From the NCBI GenBank assembly GCA_030549495.1, contig JAUIRK010001052.1, positions 2,976,001-3,040,000 on the forward strand: 64,000 nucleotides of DNA, read 5' to 3'. The position numbers and the translations under genes are program-made. The notes below the pieces were generated by a model. The model saw only the letters and a program-made list of their open reading frames with translations, was not told the DNA's origin and ran no database searches. The stretch's first letter is position 1. Every line of letters starts with the position of its first letter. Positions 1 to 12,229 of the stretch are shown here, piece by piece. This stretch comes from Nectonema munidae (taxonomy: Eukaryota > Nematomorpha > Nectonematoida > Nectonematidae).

Positions 1-3000
1 AAAATTGCCTTAAATATGGTCACTTGAAACAAAAATGTAATGCCTCATCCCCAAACTGCGTTCACTGCAGCAACCGAGGACATTCACTAACATCTTGTAC
101 GACTCAACCAAGACCACATGTATCAATTGCAAACTACCACATATCGTAACATCTAAAACATGCAATTTTTATATCAATCACAGCAACTCAATTCTAGCGC
201 AACACATTAAAACTATAGATAATTACACGTTAAATTTCCTGCACATCAATTAAAATCACTCAAAAACCGCATGGGATAACCTTATTAATCCAAACTATCC
301 AATACTGAAATGAAAACCAATACAACGTCAGAACTAGAGAAATCAGCCATATCCTTCAACAAAACAATTTCAACTTCTATTCTCACTTCTACTCCAAACA
401 ACCCATTTCCAAAACACAAAAACGCCTATTTCTGGAACTCCCACCTGAACCACCTAAAACACCAACTCAAACGTTCATCAAAACTTATAAGAAAAATAAA
501 CACCCATGATAACATTCAACATCACTTCCAACTGAAAAACTCATACAAAAAAGAAATCAATAAAGCTAAAAAACAAGCCTGGAAAAAATTCACCACTCAA
601 ACTCCGTCCAACCCTTGGAGCACTATTCATAAATTCACCAATTAAAAATCCTCATCTCCCTTACCTCTCCATATACTTCCAGCAAACAACACAGAAACAT
701 CACACTTGAACCCCTCCTTTCTTACTTCACTTTTTCCATCCGATTCACTAGTAACCGACAACATTCACAATTCCATCATAAGACTGAAAACTCAATCATA
801 TTTTCGTAATACCAACACCTTTGATTTTCCACGAATCACCATTACAGAACTCAGCAACGCCGTAAACTCCTTTAAATACAAACTAGCATGCAGCTACGAC
901 CACATATCCATGAAACACGTTCGCAAAGCATACCAATCTATCCCCATATACTTCAATTATTCAACAGTTGCTTAAGACTAAGCTACTTTCCCAATATCTG
1001 GAAAATTAGCAAATTAATCTTGATTCTTAAACCCAATTGAGATCCCAATAACATAAAAAATTGGCGCTCCATATCTCTTTTACCGACAATAGGCAAAATT
1101 TTAGAGAAAATTCTAAGGAAGAGACTGCTACATTATAGCTTAAAAATCGACTCATTCACGCTAACCAATTTGCCTATCTTCCCAACAAAAACTCAGAATT
1201 AGCACTTTCTCGCCCTTCGCTTTATAAAAAATCATAAAATAGCCTCAACTTTATTCCTAGATATTGTGAATGCTTTTAACACTGCCTGCCCAGCTATCAT
1301 TAACAACCTCATAGATAACACCTACCCCACATACATGATAAAGTTCATACACAATTATCTTAGCCATCGCATTCTAATTCAAAACAAAAACTCATATATT
1401 TGCGAGCTCTCTCTCTCTCTACTCTTCAAGGTGGCAGCTTATCCGACCTACTTTCGTTAATACTCATCAACCCCCTTCTTGCTTTTATCAGCAACAACTC
1501 TAACTTTTCTCAGGGATATTCCGACGATCGTTTTTTCTCTTTTTCTAGTTCTGAGCAAAACGAAAACCTTAAACAATCTCTTTCCCTACTAAAACAAATC
1601 CAATTAAAAGCTCAACAATACAAAATTTCCTTTAACCCTAATAAATTCTACTTAATTCATCTTACACGCAAAAGAATTAAACCTTTACCCTTGCAACTTA
1701 ACACAACAAACAAATTAGATCCACAGAACCAAGTAAAATATCTTGGGCTCACTTTCCAACCCAATTTAAAATTCTCTACTCATTTCAAAAGCACCTCACA
1801 AAAATTAGTCAAAACTTTTTTCTCTCTTAAAAACGCAATTTCTTACAAATAGGGACTTTCTCTAAAAATCACAAAGTTCATTTATAAAAGTCTCATTTTC
1901 CCTGTCCTCAAATATGGAATTCTTTCATGGGGCTCAGAGTTGAAACATCAGTCATCCCTTACTCATCTTAATAAAATTCATCGCCTGTGTCTGCTTTCTA
2001 TCGCCAATGCCTATCAAACTACACCAACTACAAAACTTGAATTATTCACTAACACGCTACCCCTCCATCTCAATCTAAAGAAAATGCTTCTTAAAAATTA
2101 CCTAATAACTTTCTGCTCTACATCCTTTCACCAACCTATACACAACCCAAACATCCCAATCACTGCAGTACTACAATTCCTTATTAATTCAGTTTGCTCC
2201 TAACAAAACTTCTTATCAAGTGCTACCATTAAATCACCGAATCGAGCTCATCTACCCTTCTTCGTCTCCTCCTTACACCACTAACATCTGTCACCATAGA
2301 TATCTTGCCCTAAACTCTATAGCTCACCAACCTACAACAAATACTATCAGCTCGCTTTCAATTTTCACTGACGGTTCCAAATCACAACATCGCTTTTCAG
2401 CTGCATGCGCATTCTTCCTACAAAATACAAAAAACCCATTCCTTATCCAACACGCAAATCTAGATTCAGAAATCACTGAACACGAAACAGAAATTCACAC
2501 AGTATTACTATCTTGCAACATACTCCTTAATAACCTAACTTCCTTTTCTACCTCCTTCAAATATATCACTTTTTTCACAGACTCGCAAAATTTAATAAAT
2601 GACCTAAAACTTGAAAACAAAATCTCACACTCAACTTATAGTTTAGCAAGCAAACTTATTCACCTATCTAATCACCTTGAAGTAAAAATCATCTGGTGCC
2701 CAGCTCATTTCAGCTGTTTCGAAAACTACGTTGTCGATTACGTTGCAAAATCAAGAATCTCCAATTCACAGATCCTACTCTTATTTTCTCTACCCATCTC
2801 CACATTTACAAACAAAATAACTAACTCTACACTACTGCAGTGGCAACAATCTATTGACTCAACCATCAGATCACTTCCGACATCTATGCAATTATCACAA
2901 CTCATTTTAAACAAACACTTTCACTCACTCCCTCGGAACATCTCGCTGGCTCTCCTCCCTATGCTCTTGTAATGCATACTTCTTCAAATTCAAACTTCAC

Positions 3001-3465
3001 TCAAACCCTTTCTGTCGTTTTAGCTGTTCGTACATTGAAACACCTATACATATTCTCCTTTATTGTCCAATTTTTCATTCTCACCGACACCAACTCCTTG
3101 AAAAAAGCCGCTACTTTTTTAAAGATATTCCATCCTCTCTGCATGATCTTCTACAACACCCATTACTCATCAAACATCTCTCTCTTCTCATAACCACAAT
3201 CGAACCAACACTCTCTGCAAACCAAACACTCAATCCTCCCCCAAATATCCAATAACAATAAGCCATTATCATCACTAACCCATACATTCTACAAAACAGT
3301 CTAGTGTCTACAGCCATAAAAATCTTCTTCCAAATTTTATTTTATATTTCAGAAAGACTCACAAAGACTAAACTTACACTTTGAAGAGTAAATTCCAGCA
3401 AAATTGCTGAATTAGCTCCAGCTGGAAAGTGCTTAGAAATCTCCATACCTACCTACCTACCTACT
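1..3465 (+). mobile_element. LINE copy 1 (RNase H-bearing, I/R1/Jockey-like), degenerate
   Basis: A non-LTR retrotransposon entering from the left window edge. Near 1-110 a translated stretch shows gag-type zinc knuckles (CVHCSNRGHSLTSC, C-x2-C-x4-H-x4-C). Pieces of reverse transcriptase follow: the motif A region FLDIVNAFN near 1250-1280, the catalytic YSDD near 1518-1530 (usually YADD), and KYLGL near 1735. An RNase H domain lies at 2220-2972 (FTDGSK, and WCPAHF near the end), then a Cys-rich C-terminal tract. Several frameshifts and stops separate these pieces, so it is dead. The 3' end is a short TACC tandem tail at about 3446-3465. No endonuclease domain is seen between the knuckles and RT, so an internal deletion is likely. 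Copies 2 and 3 in this window are relatives. The clade call is from memory of family motifs. Confidence 0.85.
2220..2972 (+). pseudogene. RNase H domain and C-terminal part of LINE copy 1
   Basis: The longest open stretch of LINE copy 1, 250 codons. The central part carries FTDGSK (first catalytic Asp of RNase H), a later Glu region, FFTDSQN and the C-terminal WCPAHF followed by NYVVDYVAK, which is the family's usual W-x-P-x-H ... N-E-x-A-D region with the usual Glu-Ala replaced by Val-Val. The frame stops where the Cys/His-rich tail would begin; that tail is read in another frame up to about 3190. It is part of a dead element and not a host gene. Confidence 0.75.
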
Positions 3466-3892
3466 ATCATGCATACTTTTTTATATAATTACCCACAATA
3501 ATTTACCTTTTATTTGTAACTTATTTGCATTCTTTCAACATATTTTTCAATCTCTTATAATTTGAGTGAGGCTAATTAGAGGCTTTAATTAGTCTTGAGT
3601 GTGCTCAACTACTGAATTTTTAATAACTTTACTGTAATTTTTTTATTCTAAATTGAACATTTTTTTTCAATAAATTCTTCTTCTTCTTTTTATAAAGATG
3701 ATCAATTTGGTAACGCTTGTGGTCTTTTTGATACATTTTGTAAAAATTCACACAATAGAACAACATCAAATTTTCAAACTGGTTGGTTGGTTAGTGGGAG
3801 ATATCAAAGCACTTTCAGCCGTAAAGCTATATGCATGCATTATGCTTAAGATGGTGTTAATCACAGTTTTTGTAAATTTGTTTTTAGAGTTG
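3466..3892. other. Non-coding AT-rich spacer
   Basis: About 430 bases of A+T-rich sequence between the LINE tail and the tRNA-like sequence. I see no coding region, RNA gene or element ends. The open frame at 3698-3931 runs through the complement of the tRNA-like sequence and has no recognisable protein content. Confidence 0.5.
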
Positions 3893-3966
3893 GGAGCCTT
3901 GGGGATCGAACCCCCGACCTTCAACTGTTAAGCTGAGAGGTACACCCTAACAACCATTGAGGCTCC
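3893..3966 (-). ncRNA. tRNA-like sequence (tRNA pseudogene or SINE head)
   Basis: Read on the minus strand this is 74 nt with a perfect 7-bp acceptor-type stem (GGAGCCT / AGGCTCC), a box A-like region (CAATGGTTGTTAGGG) and a good box B (GGGTTCGATCCCC). The T stem only pairs well for three or four base pairs in the canonical register and the anticodon arm is irregular, so a working tRNA is doubtful. The same 5' portion (GAGCCTCAATGGTTGT) starts the SINE-like copy at 17105, which suggests a shared tRNA-derived repeat family. Confidence 0.45.
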
Positions 3967-4867
3967 AAAATTTTCAAACTAAGAATAGAAAATATAAAAA
4001 TTTCTTTTTAGCTAAAAGAAATTTATTAAATCATACTTCTTATTTTAAAAGAAAGTAAACCCAAGACTTTAGCTGCTTCTTGTTGTTTACTGGACAATTA
4101 CTCCTTTACTTTATATCTGTATTCAACAAATGGTTTGGCTAACTCTATTGTCAATTCTTTTATAAACTTCTTTCCGTTTTTTCCACATTTCAGTAAAAGA
4201 AGTAAAATTGTCCCTATCTAAGTCAGTTGGGATAATTACAGCTAACAAGGATTTAATTTCATCAGTTGAATTTTTTTTTTTATAAAAATAAATTTTCTTA
4301 CTTTGTCCCACTATGTCTCACACTTTTCGATTTGTGTACTTTTGTATCGTGTATAAAATATATATTCATTCATAAAAAGAGTAAACGAGAAAACAGAATT
4401 CAAATTAAACGTTTTTGTTTTTTTATATTTCTCGCTCTTTATTTATTTTGAAATCTTTTTGTGTAACAAATATTTCCTGATTGTATCAATACTCTTTCTG
4501 ATTGATAAGTATAATTTTCACCTTCGTTATTTTCAGACTGACTACTTTCTATTTCAAAAAAATAATTTTATCAACTTAAAAATCTTTATCATGCGGATTT
4601 CCATCAAAAAAATTCTTCGATTTCATTATCTTCGATTCTACCTGTTTCTGTACTTATCTTTTTTCAAAGACAGTATAAATTTGAAACCTTATTTGCGATT
4701 TAATTTTCAAGCATCTATTTTATAGTTATATTTTTATTTTTTTAATAAAAATTAAAGAGTCAAAATGATTGCAAGTATTTCAAAATCTTAAAAAATATAT
4801 TTATTTTACATTATCATAAGTTAATGCTAATATTAAAAAATCATATATTTTTCGATTCCATTATCTT
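3967..4867. other. Non-coding AT-rich spacer
   Basis: Roughly 900 bases with over 70% A+T. Short open frames here are low-complexity (Phe/Lys/Ile-rich) and match nothing I recognise. No element ends are seen. Confidence 0.5.
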
Positions 4868-4871
4868 TTAA

Positions 4872-4952
4872 CCCATTTAAGACCAAGCAAAGCAGACGAT
4901 TTTAGCAATTCCTATTAAATTCCTCCCTTTGGGAACACTAGTCGTAAATGGG
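4872..4952. mobile_element. piggyBac-type MITE, 81 bp
   Basis: Starts CCCATTTAAGACCAAGC and ends CGTAAATGGG, directly flanked on both sides by TTAA (4868-4871 and 4953-4956). TTAA target duplication with CCC...GGG ends is the piggyBac hallmark. It shares its left 17 bases and the CAGACGAT motif with the 129-bp element at 41025-41153, so both belong to one family. It is non-coding and depends on a transposase from elsewhere. Confidence 0.7.
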
Positions 4953-5126
4953 TTAAGTAGAGTCGAATTTAATATTGCATAAATATTTTGAAGGAAAATA
5001 TAATCTTATAAAATTGTTAGTTTGACCGGCAGATGTTATCGATGTAAGAACAGATGTATTATTTTTATTTTAAAAATAAAATTTATTTTTATGCAGCTTT
5101 TTTAATCTTAATTTAGAAATTTTTTA

Positions 5127-6446
5127 ATGGGAGCTATATTTAGCACTGGTATTCTTGCTGCCCAAGCAGCGTGTTGCTGTGGAAGTGCTGCTGTCGGATT
5201 TTGTTGTAAATCTTTTCCATCTTGTAAAAATTCTACATCTTCAAGAATTATGTTTGCTATTTTTTTGTTTATTGGTATGATAGTCTCCTGTATAATGTTA
5301 TCTCCTAATTTGTCTGAAACTCTTTCTAAGATACCATGGTTGTGCGATCCAAATCGATTTAATTTTGACTGTCAGCGTATTGTTGGTTATTTAGCTGTTT
5401 ATAGGATATGTTTCTCTTATTTTATCTATTTTATTTTCTTTTCTGTCTTAATGGTTCATGTTAAAAATTCTCATGATTTCAGATCATCTATTCAAAATGG
5501 ATTCTGGGGCTTAAAGTTTCTTTTACTTTTTGGCGTATGTGTTGGAGCTTTTTACATTCCTAAAGGAAAATTTGGTACCATTTGGATGGTTGTTGGGATG
5601 ATAGGAGCTTTCATTTTTATACTAATCCAGCTTCTTTTATTGATAGATTTTGCTTATGGTTGGGCTGAAAATTGGATCAAACGGATGGAAGAATCAGATT
5701 CTAGAGGATGGTATTATGCACTCTTGATTGTAACAATTTTAAGTTATGCTGCCTCTCTTACTGGAATAATTTTGTTATTTGTTTATTATGGGCAAAACTC
5801 TTGTCATCTGCACAAGTTTTTCATAAGCTTTGCTTTGATTTGTATTTTATTATTTTCAGTAGTTTCCATCTTACCAGTGATTCAAGAACGCTTGCCTAAT
5901 TCAGGTCTCCTTCAGTCCTCTATAATTGGTCTTTATATTGTTTACCTAACCTGGTCAGCTGTTTCTAATAATCCTGATGCGAAATGTAATCCTGGACTGA
6001 ATAAAATATTCCATATAAATGTACATTCAAATAACTCTTCTCATAATTTTGATGGGGAAAGTATTCTTTCTTTAGTCATATGGGCATTCGCTCTTTTATA
6101 TTCAAGTGTCAAAAGTGGAAGCAGTGCCAATATTTTAACTTCTAATCAAGATAAAACGGAAGAAGATGTTTCACCAAATAAAGTTGATGCTAATGCCTGG
6201 GACAATGAAAAGGTTAGCGTTGCTTATAATTATTCATTTTTCCACTTTATGCTCGCGTTGGCATCTCTTTACATCATGATGACTTTAACAAATTGGTATA
6301 GTCCACAGCAGGCACACATTTCTGATTTTTCATTGAACACTTCTTCAATGTGGGTAAAAATTTCATCTTCCTGGATCTGCATTGCTATTTATTTCTGGAC
6401 TCTTGTTGCTCCATTAATCTTTACTGAAAGAGAATTTGTGTTTTAA
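5127..6446 (+). CDS. SERINC: Serine incorporator (SERINC/TMS1/TDE family) membrane protein, intronless
   Basis: A 439-residue multipass membrane protein. SERINC proteins are about 10-TM proteins of plasma membrane and endomembranes, linked to serine-derived lipid supply and phospholipid scrambling, and in vertebrates to antiviral activity. Family signatures are clear: the N-terminal Cys-rich CCCGSAAVGFCC (residues 16-27), LYIVYLTWSAVSN followed by PDAKCNP near residues 269-290, YSFFHFMLALASLYIMMTLT in the last quarter, and the C-terminal WTLVAPLIFTEREF. Hydrophobic helices fill most of the length. The start at 5127 gives the usual N-terminus. Length is slightly below the common 450-470. It is a single open exon, whereas many animal SERINC genes are split, so it may be a retrocopy that stayed intact or a lineage that lost introns. 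An AG acceptor-like site just upstream (about 5095 or 5116) would allow a 5' UTR intron. Confidence 0.95.
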   Translation: MGAIFSTGILAAQAACCCGSAAVGFCCKSFPSCKNSTSSRIMFAIFLFIGMIVSCIMLSPNLSETLSKIPWLCDPNRFNFDCQRIVGYLAVYRICFSYFIYFIFFSVLMVHVKNSHDFRSSIQNGFWGLKFLLLFGVCVGAFYIPKGKFGTIWMVVGMIGAFIFILIQLLLLIDFAYGWAENWIKRMEESDSRGWYYALLIVTILSYAASLTGIILLFVYYGQNSCHLHKFFISFALICILLFSVVSILPVIQERLPNSGLLQSSIIGLYIVYLTWSAVSNNPDAKCNPGLNKIFHINVHSNNSSHNFDGESILSLVIWAFALLYSSVKSGSSANILTSNQDKTEEDVSPNKVDANAWDNEKVSVAYNYSFFHFMLALASLYIMMTLTNWYSPQQAHISDFSLNTSSMWVKISSSWICIAIYFWTLVAPLIFTEREFVF

Positions 6447-6636
6447 CTTGTCTTATCTTGTAATAATTTATAAAATATTTAATAATGTCCCTATTTTGAG
6501 ATACTTATTTGATCTTGATAACCTTAAAAAACATTAATTTTACAGTGCTTTGTTTTTTCTTAACCTATATTTTTAATTTAATATTAAATGGAATGTATTT
6601 AATTTTTTGAATGTTTTAATATATTGGAGAAAGTAT

Positions 6637-6642
6637 AATAAA
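6637..6642 (+). terminator. Polyadenylation signal of SERINC
   Basis: AATAAA about 190 bases after the SERINC stop codon, followed within about 15 bases by a T-rich stretch. It is the best candidate for 3'-end formation of the gene. Confidence 0.6.
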
Positions 6643-6649
6643 TTGTCCA

Positions 6650-9324
6650 TTGTCCTTTTTTTAAAGATGTTTACTTTTTTATATCGTCATAACTATCTTT
6701 TTCTGAAGTGCATTTGGGCCTTTAATAAAATGGAAGAACACAAGATTTCGTCAATAAAATATAGATAAATATATATATGCAATTAGAGTAAAACATGTTT
6801 TGGCTATCCCTTGTTTGAACGATCACCTTTCTATGCAGACTACTCCACATCCCTAAATATTTTGTATAAATATAAGAACGGTTAATTTTCTAAAATTGTT
6901 ATTTTCAATGGGTCCGATGTTTGACCGTTATAAACATGTTCCCTTGTATATCAAAAATAATTATAATCTTTTTTATCATAGTGACTTAAATAAAATTTGA
7001 CTTATCAGAGCGCACATTCTTGTGGGGCGACGTCCCTCCTTCAATTTGATTTCAAGGGTGTGAAAAAGTCTTTCGCTCCACCTGAACTTTTCCAATTTTA
7101 GATCTTTTTTGAAAAGTTGTTCCACTTTCCATATTACCTTACTTGTTTTACGGTCGAGTTTCAGACAAATTCTTTTATAATAAATTTTGAAAATTATAAA
7201 GAAAACAGTTCCCTCCTTTAATTTTAAAGATTTACGCCTGATTATATATGTAGAAAGGAATTTACATTCCGTCTTTTTTGACGTTAACAGAGCGGCTTTC
7301 TCCACTAGCCCAGTTTAGAATATGCGCGCAAAAAGAAAAATACCTGTAAAAACTGTTTATCTCAGGGGCGCAAATCGAATGTTTTTGAATTTTCTATTCT
7401 ATATCTTTATATCATTTATGAGACTTGTTTAGCTTGTGACTTAATATTACTTTCTTGTTTTATGTCTGTCTGAATGGATGTTTAAAATCAATCTTTTTAA
7501 AATTAATTATCGGTTAATTTGATATAAAAATTAATCGGAATTTGAGCTATAGTTGATCAGAGGCAACAATTTAGCGATGAATTTGAGCAAGAGTTCACAA
7601 ATTTTTCGACGGCGTAAATAATCCGTTTGCTTTTTCCCTTTCCTTCAATTTTTTAGGTAAATGATTTTAACTTTATTGATAAAAGAGCTGCTTGTGATAA
7701 TGTGGATAATAGTGAATGTTAAGATTCGCTACAACCAGTTAGGTACCGCTGCACTAATTTAATTACAGTATAAGGTTATTTTCTGTATCTCTATTTAAAT
7801 CCACTATTTCATACCTCTCAATTCCTAGACCCACCTCCTATATGTATTTTCAAATAATTTACTTTAATAACTGGATATATGTTTTATGTAGGTAGCAAAG
7901 ATTATATAAAATGATTATTTGCTTATTTCTATGAACCCGGACTGTTGACAATTCCTGAGAGGAGAGGTTAAGGAAAATCTTTTGCGTGTCTCTCTTTATA
8001 ATAAATCGATTTATTGTCTGTAACTTTTCATAATGAGTCTGTTTTCTGGCTCAGGCCCATTAAAAATACACAAAGTAATACATTATAGAATGTTTACATT
8101 GTAAATTCACAATAATATATTTGCCATACTTAAAAATCCCTGACTTTTGTTGAGATATTTTCAAGGCCCAAAAAATTAAATATGTTTGAGATTGTAGGTT
8201 AAATTGAACAAAATTTTGTGAATTAAGATAATACAATTTTTACCTCGGTGGTCCACACTGATTTTAGAAATCTACTGAGATTAAGTCTGAAAAAATAGTT
8301 TTATCTTTGTTTTTGTTAGGGGCGTAATAAGCCATTGGGTGTTAGGATCCAATGTCTTTTTTTAGGTACCAAAAAATTAGCATTTTTAGTGATAAAAAAT
8401 ACGATCGCATGATTGATCTTTCGGATTAACAAATTATAGAGGCAGACGTGAGAACATTTGATTTTCAAAAGACGTTGGTGTCGAAGTGTGAATCTCAGAA
8501 TAACGGGAAAGAAAAACATTAGAAAATATAGTTAGGTCAATATAGTATTGGTTATAGCAGGGTTGTCGAATAATGAAGTATCGAATACACGAGATCTGAT
8601 TACCAATGAGTCTTGTATACGAGCCGTTTCATATGGTCTTTAGAAGACTGGCATTTTTGACCTTCAAACATCAAATACTAAATTTTGTTAAACCAAGAAT
8701 TTTGTTCTTCAAAGATTTACAAAAGAGATAGTTTTTTAGAGTCATATTGAAAACGTTCGCTTGTTCATAGTATAGCATATCTTTCGAAAAAGTATTTTGT
8801 AATACAGGGAGTTGTTTCAGTACTAGAACATCCAAAACTGAAAGGTTGCCAAGTCGGAAGGAAAATATTCAAATCCGTTCCTTGTACTTACTGTTTCCTA
8901 CTGCAAGTTTTTGAAAAAATCCGACTCCAAATACATAAAAAAACTTAATAAATTTAAGAAGTACCACTCCAAATTTTACAAAAATTATGTTTTTCCTAAT
9001 CTAAAATAGTTTAAAGGATCATTTATTTTATACTTGAAAAACCCGACAGTTAAATTTTATTAGAATTCAACTTCGACTCCAATCTGCGATTCCGTTACCC
9101 TGGGGAGGATAGCAACATTTTAGTATGATTTCCATTCCGATTATCAACAAAGTTCAATTGGAATTCTCTAATTTAAAAAATCACATTTCACACATTCAGT
9201 ATTCATTTAAGAGTATTTAAGTTTATAAGACAAGTGCTAGGAAAAATTAACGATATGGACGCTTTAAAATTGAATGTAAAATAAACAATTTCCACCCAGC
9301 TAGAGATAGCTGGTTTTGTTTTGC
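6650..9324. other. Non-coding region with repeat fragments
   Basis: About 2.7 kb without a supported gene. Two isolated hAT-like ends are visible: CAGAGCGCACATTC at about 7006 and CAGGGGCGCAAATCG at about 7363. Both resemble the CAGGGGCGCAC terminus of the elements at 47140 and 55551, but no matching opposite ends are found. About 8845-9110 contains a dispersed repeat rich in AGTCGGA / CCGACTC motifs that recurs near 29740. The 109-codon open frame at 6976-7305 (minus) overlaps the first element end and looks accidental. Confidence 0.45.
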
Positions 9325-9455
9325 GTTAGTAAGGTTGGTTAGATACCGCGTTTCGCTAACTCTTGTGTTCGACTCAACATCACGCCCTCCTTTCCTCATA
9401 GTCCGATATAAACTGCGCCAGTGTGCCTTCTCGATGAAAACATCGCACAGTACCA
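9325..9455 (+). mobile_element. tRNA-derived SINE copy
   Basis: A tRNA-like head (TAAGGTTGGTTAGATAC as box A, TGTTCGACTCA as box B) followed by a core, TCATAGTCCGATATAAACTG then CCAGTGTGCCTTCTCGATGA. That core recurs at 46970, 48470 and, inverted, at 57150. Shared head-plus-core structure defines a SINE family. It is non-coding. Confidence 0.6.
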
Positions 9456-10866
9456 TCTTTTTAAACATTTTACATGTAATTTTTTTAAAAATTATATAAC
9501 AAAAATAATCTTTTTAAACAAATGAAAATTATTAATTTTATTGATATAATAAAAATAGACTTTGAACTAAAAAAAGTTTTGAATATTGACTTTAAATCTG
9601 CCTATTATAGATGGACATTTGCAGTAAGGTTCTTTCTGTATATTTTAAAATAAAAAATGCGCGTGCTTAGTTAGTGCATAAACTTTATTATAAGAAAAGC
9701 ATATCAATGTAAAATCAACAAACAAGGAGCCGCATCCATTATAAAAAGATGTACATTGCTTTAGCTATGACATTCCTACAGCATTTCGTACACGCTGGAT
9801 CATAAAGTAGCGTCGATGGGTTCTGTTTCAGGAGGCTCAAAGTCATCGAGAAATGTTTCTTGTTTGAAGCGGTAAAATGAAAATAAATCTACAAATTAAA
9901 TATAAAAGTAAATGTAGTTTTAAGATGAAAATGATGTCTTTTTAGTTATAACGTTCCATCAGGGATAAACAGGCAAAATTGACCAAATACAATCAACCTT
10001 GAGTTATCCGAAAATGTTTAGCATAATTCATTGAAGTAGTCGTCGAATTATGAAGTTTAAATTAAATACTAATTTAGTTTTTGAGCTTTTGATATATTTT
10101 AAAAACTCCAATTTATTTCAACAAACTAAATGGCCTTAAAAATTTAAGATATTTGTATAGCATATTTTTACAACATAGCCTTGGATCTAGCGGTCCTTCT
10201 TTCAGGCACTATCTTAAAAAGACGACCTGAGAAATGTAACGTGAATGATATGCTTACGAAACGGGGAAGTACATTTTCAAAGTTAAGGCTTTTGGAGTAG
10301 AAAGCTACATTCAAGATTTGGTATATTTATCTTAACCGGCTATCGACCTCAGTCGACTTTACAAAAATAAAAACGTCTACGTTTGCTTCTTAATACAAAT
10401 CTTGTGCTTTACATTAGATATCGGTGGGATCTACAAAATATTAACGATTCTTCATCCTTCTTAGATAAAATAATTAAAGTAGAGCACTTACATATAGACA
10501 CAACAAAAAGGGAAATAGATGGTCCAAGAATTCGACCAATTAAAAGTTTTCTTTTTTCCGCTTGCTTCTTCCTTTCTTCTAATTCGAGCATTCTTTTTAA
10601 AAAATATTTTTCGCTTTTACTTCCCACACTTGAAGGAGCACTTCCGTTACTGAAATTACGAATGCATTCTTTGCTTAGCATGCGGCAACAAATCAGCTTC
10701 CATGGAGCGTGCATTCGCTGTGTATATTGCTTTGAATTCTAACAAGAGCAGTAGAGAAGATAGCAATTTTTAACCATGTTATTCTTAAAAAATAACTCAA
10801 GGGAAAATCTAAATATAATAAGATTAATCATTCTATTTATTTGTCGGTATCCATCTAAGGAATCTA
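9456..10866. other. Non-coding AT-rich region
   Basis: About 1.4 kb. Two overlapping opposite-strand frames of about 100-119 codons at 10383-10742 mirror each other and match no family I know. No element ends are seen. Confidence 0.4.
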
Positions 10867-10920
10867 AGAATCCAGACCATCTGGATTGAGACACTACGCT
10901 CTCACCACTAGGCCATCTCC
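10867..10920 (-). ncRNA. tRNA-like fragment, likely SINE relic
   Basis: On the minus strand it reads GGAGATGGCCTAGTGGTGAG, a good box A region like a tRNA D-arm, followed by an anticodon-arm-like segment. No proper box B follows, so this is a fragment and not a working tRNA. Confidence 0.35.
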
Positions 10921-12200
10921 AGAATATATTCTTATTGACAAGCTCATTAAAACATCATAATTACAGAAGACGAGTTTTTAAATATTAAATCTGGATTTTC
11001 ACAAATTAATAATTCATTAGGTTTGGTATATTGCCGTATCACGACTTCAAAATTTTAGCCAAACTAAGGGGTGGAGATTCAAATAAATAATTTAATGAAC
11101 CCAATCTGATCCTGGAGTCAAAACATTTTTAGTGACTCGAACTTCAGTTAAAATATATAATACATCTTTTTACCCTGAAATTATAGAAAATAAAATTAAC
11201 TTTAAATTAAACCATCTGATTCAATTTCAACATTTCTTCTGCAATTTGAGGGTAAACGGTGTTGTGGTCTATAGGGCAGGAAGTAGCCAGACTGCAGACA
11301 CATAGGGAGGGCGAAGGTAATCGCGTTGAATTTATATATCTCAAAGAAGTGCTTAGGGAGCCAAAATAAATTCCAGAGGGAGGGGGACAGCTCCCGAGTG
11401 CGCTGCCCTCTTATCAACAAAGCAGAGTTGGGGAGTTCGAGTTCGGAGATTTTAAAGGGATTCGAGTCGCAGTCGGTATCTAAAAAAATTTGTGAGTCGG
11501 AGTCCGTTTATTGAGTATTAAAAAATAACTTTTTAAGTATTTTAAATAAATAAAATAAAGTACCATATGGAGTCTCCCTTCTTTAGTCGTAGTCCGAAGT
11601 GAATAGTGGAATCGGGTATTTTCTCTATGGCTCCCCCCAGCCCTGGTTTTAAATCTAACTTGATAAAATTCAATGTATAAAAACATATTTTTTATCAAAT
11701 CAAATAGTTATGTTAGGAAGAACTTTATTTGGCATAAAAATAGTATTCACATAATAATGATATTAAAATGCCTACAAAAATGGTTATTTAAAAGTATAAA
11801 AAAAATTATCAAGCAAAATTAACTGCAAGAATATTTAGAAAGGCACATGCCCGCTGAAATAAATAGCCTGTTAGTAAAATTACCTACGAATGCATATCTT
11901 GGCCTTACACACTAACTGGACACAGGCTGGTGCATCTTCACCATTAGTGCTATTGGCTGCTAACATTAGTGGATTGCCACATTATGTTCCTCAAACTCCA
12001 CTTTGTGGACCAAAGGCTCAGCCGACCGCGGCTGTCTGGCGAAGAAACACTAAGAATAAAGATCTACTTTGGTGGGTGATGGGTGTGACTCCTAATAGGT
12101 CACTCGGATTCGCCCGGAGGTAGTCACCTGTGCTCCTAGCACATGGATGTGCTCCAAAGAGCCAAGTAAGGGTATTCCTATGGCCACCCACCACCAACAA
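10921..12200. other. Non-coding region with GAGTCG-rich repeat
   Basis: No gene is supported. About 11420-11640 holds a dispersed repeat with GAGTTCGAGTTCGGAG, GATTCGAGTCGCAGTCGG and GAGTCGGAGTCC motifs, similar in style to sequence at 43380-43440 and 45235-45330. The last 200 bases are less A+T-rich and may belong to the retroelement fossil that follows. Confidence 0.4.
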
Positions 12201-12229
12201 CTTGTAGTTGGAACAAATTTGCGATGTAA

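Noticed and set aside
3698-3931. 77-codon + strand frame
   Set aside because: It runs across the complement of a tRNA-like sequence and has no protein features.
3893-3966. Functional tRNA (apparent UAA anticodon)
   Set aside because: No long variable arm as Leu tRNA would need, poor T stem and irregular anticodon stem. Kept only as tRNA-like.
6976-7305. 109-codon minus-strand frame
   Set aside because: Lys-rich, no motifs, overlaps a hAT-like terminus; likely chance.
10383-10742. Overlapping 119- and 101-codon frames on opposite strands
   Set aside because: Neither shows family motifs, and each explains the other as a shadow in random A+T-rich DNA.
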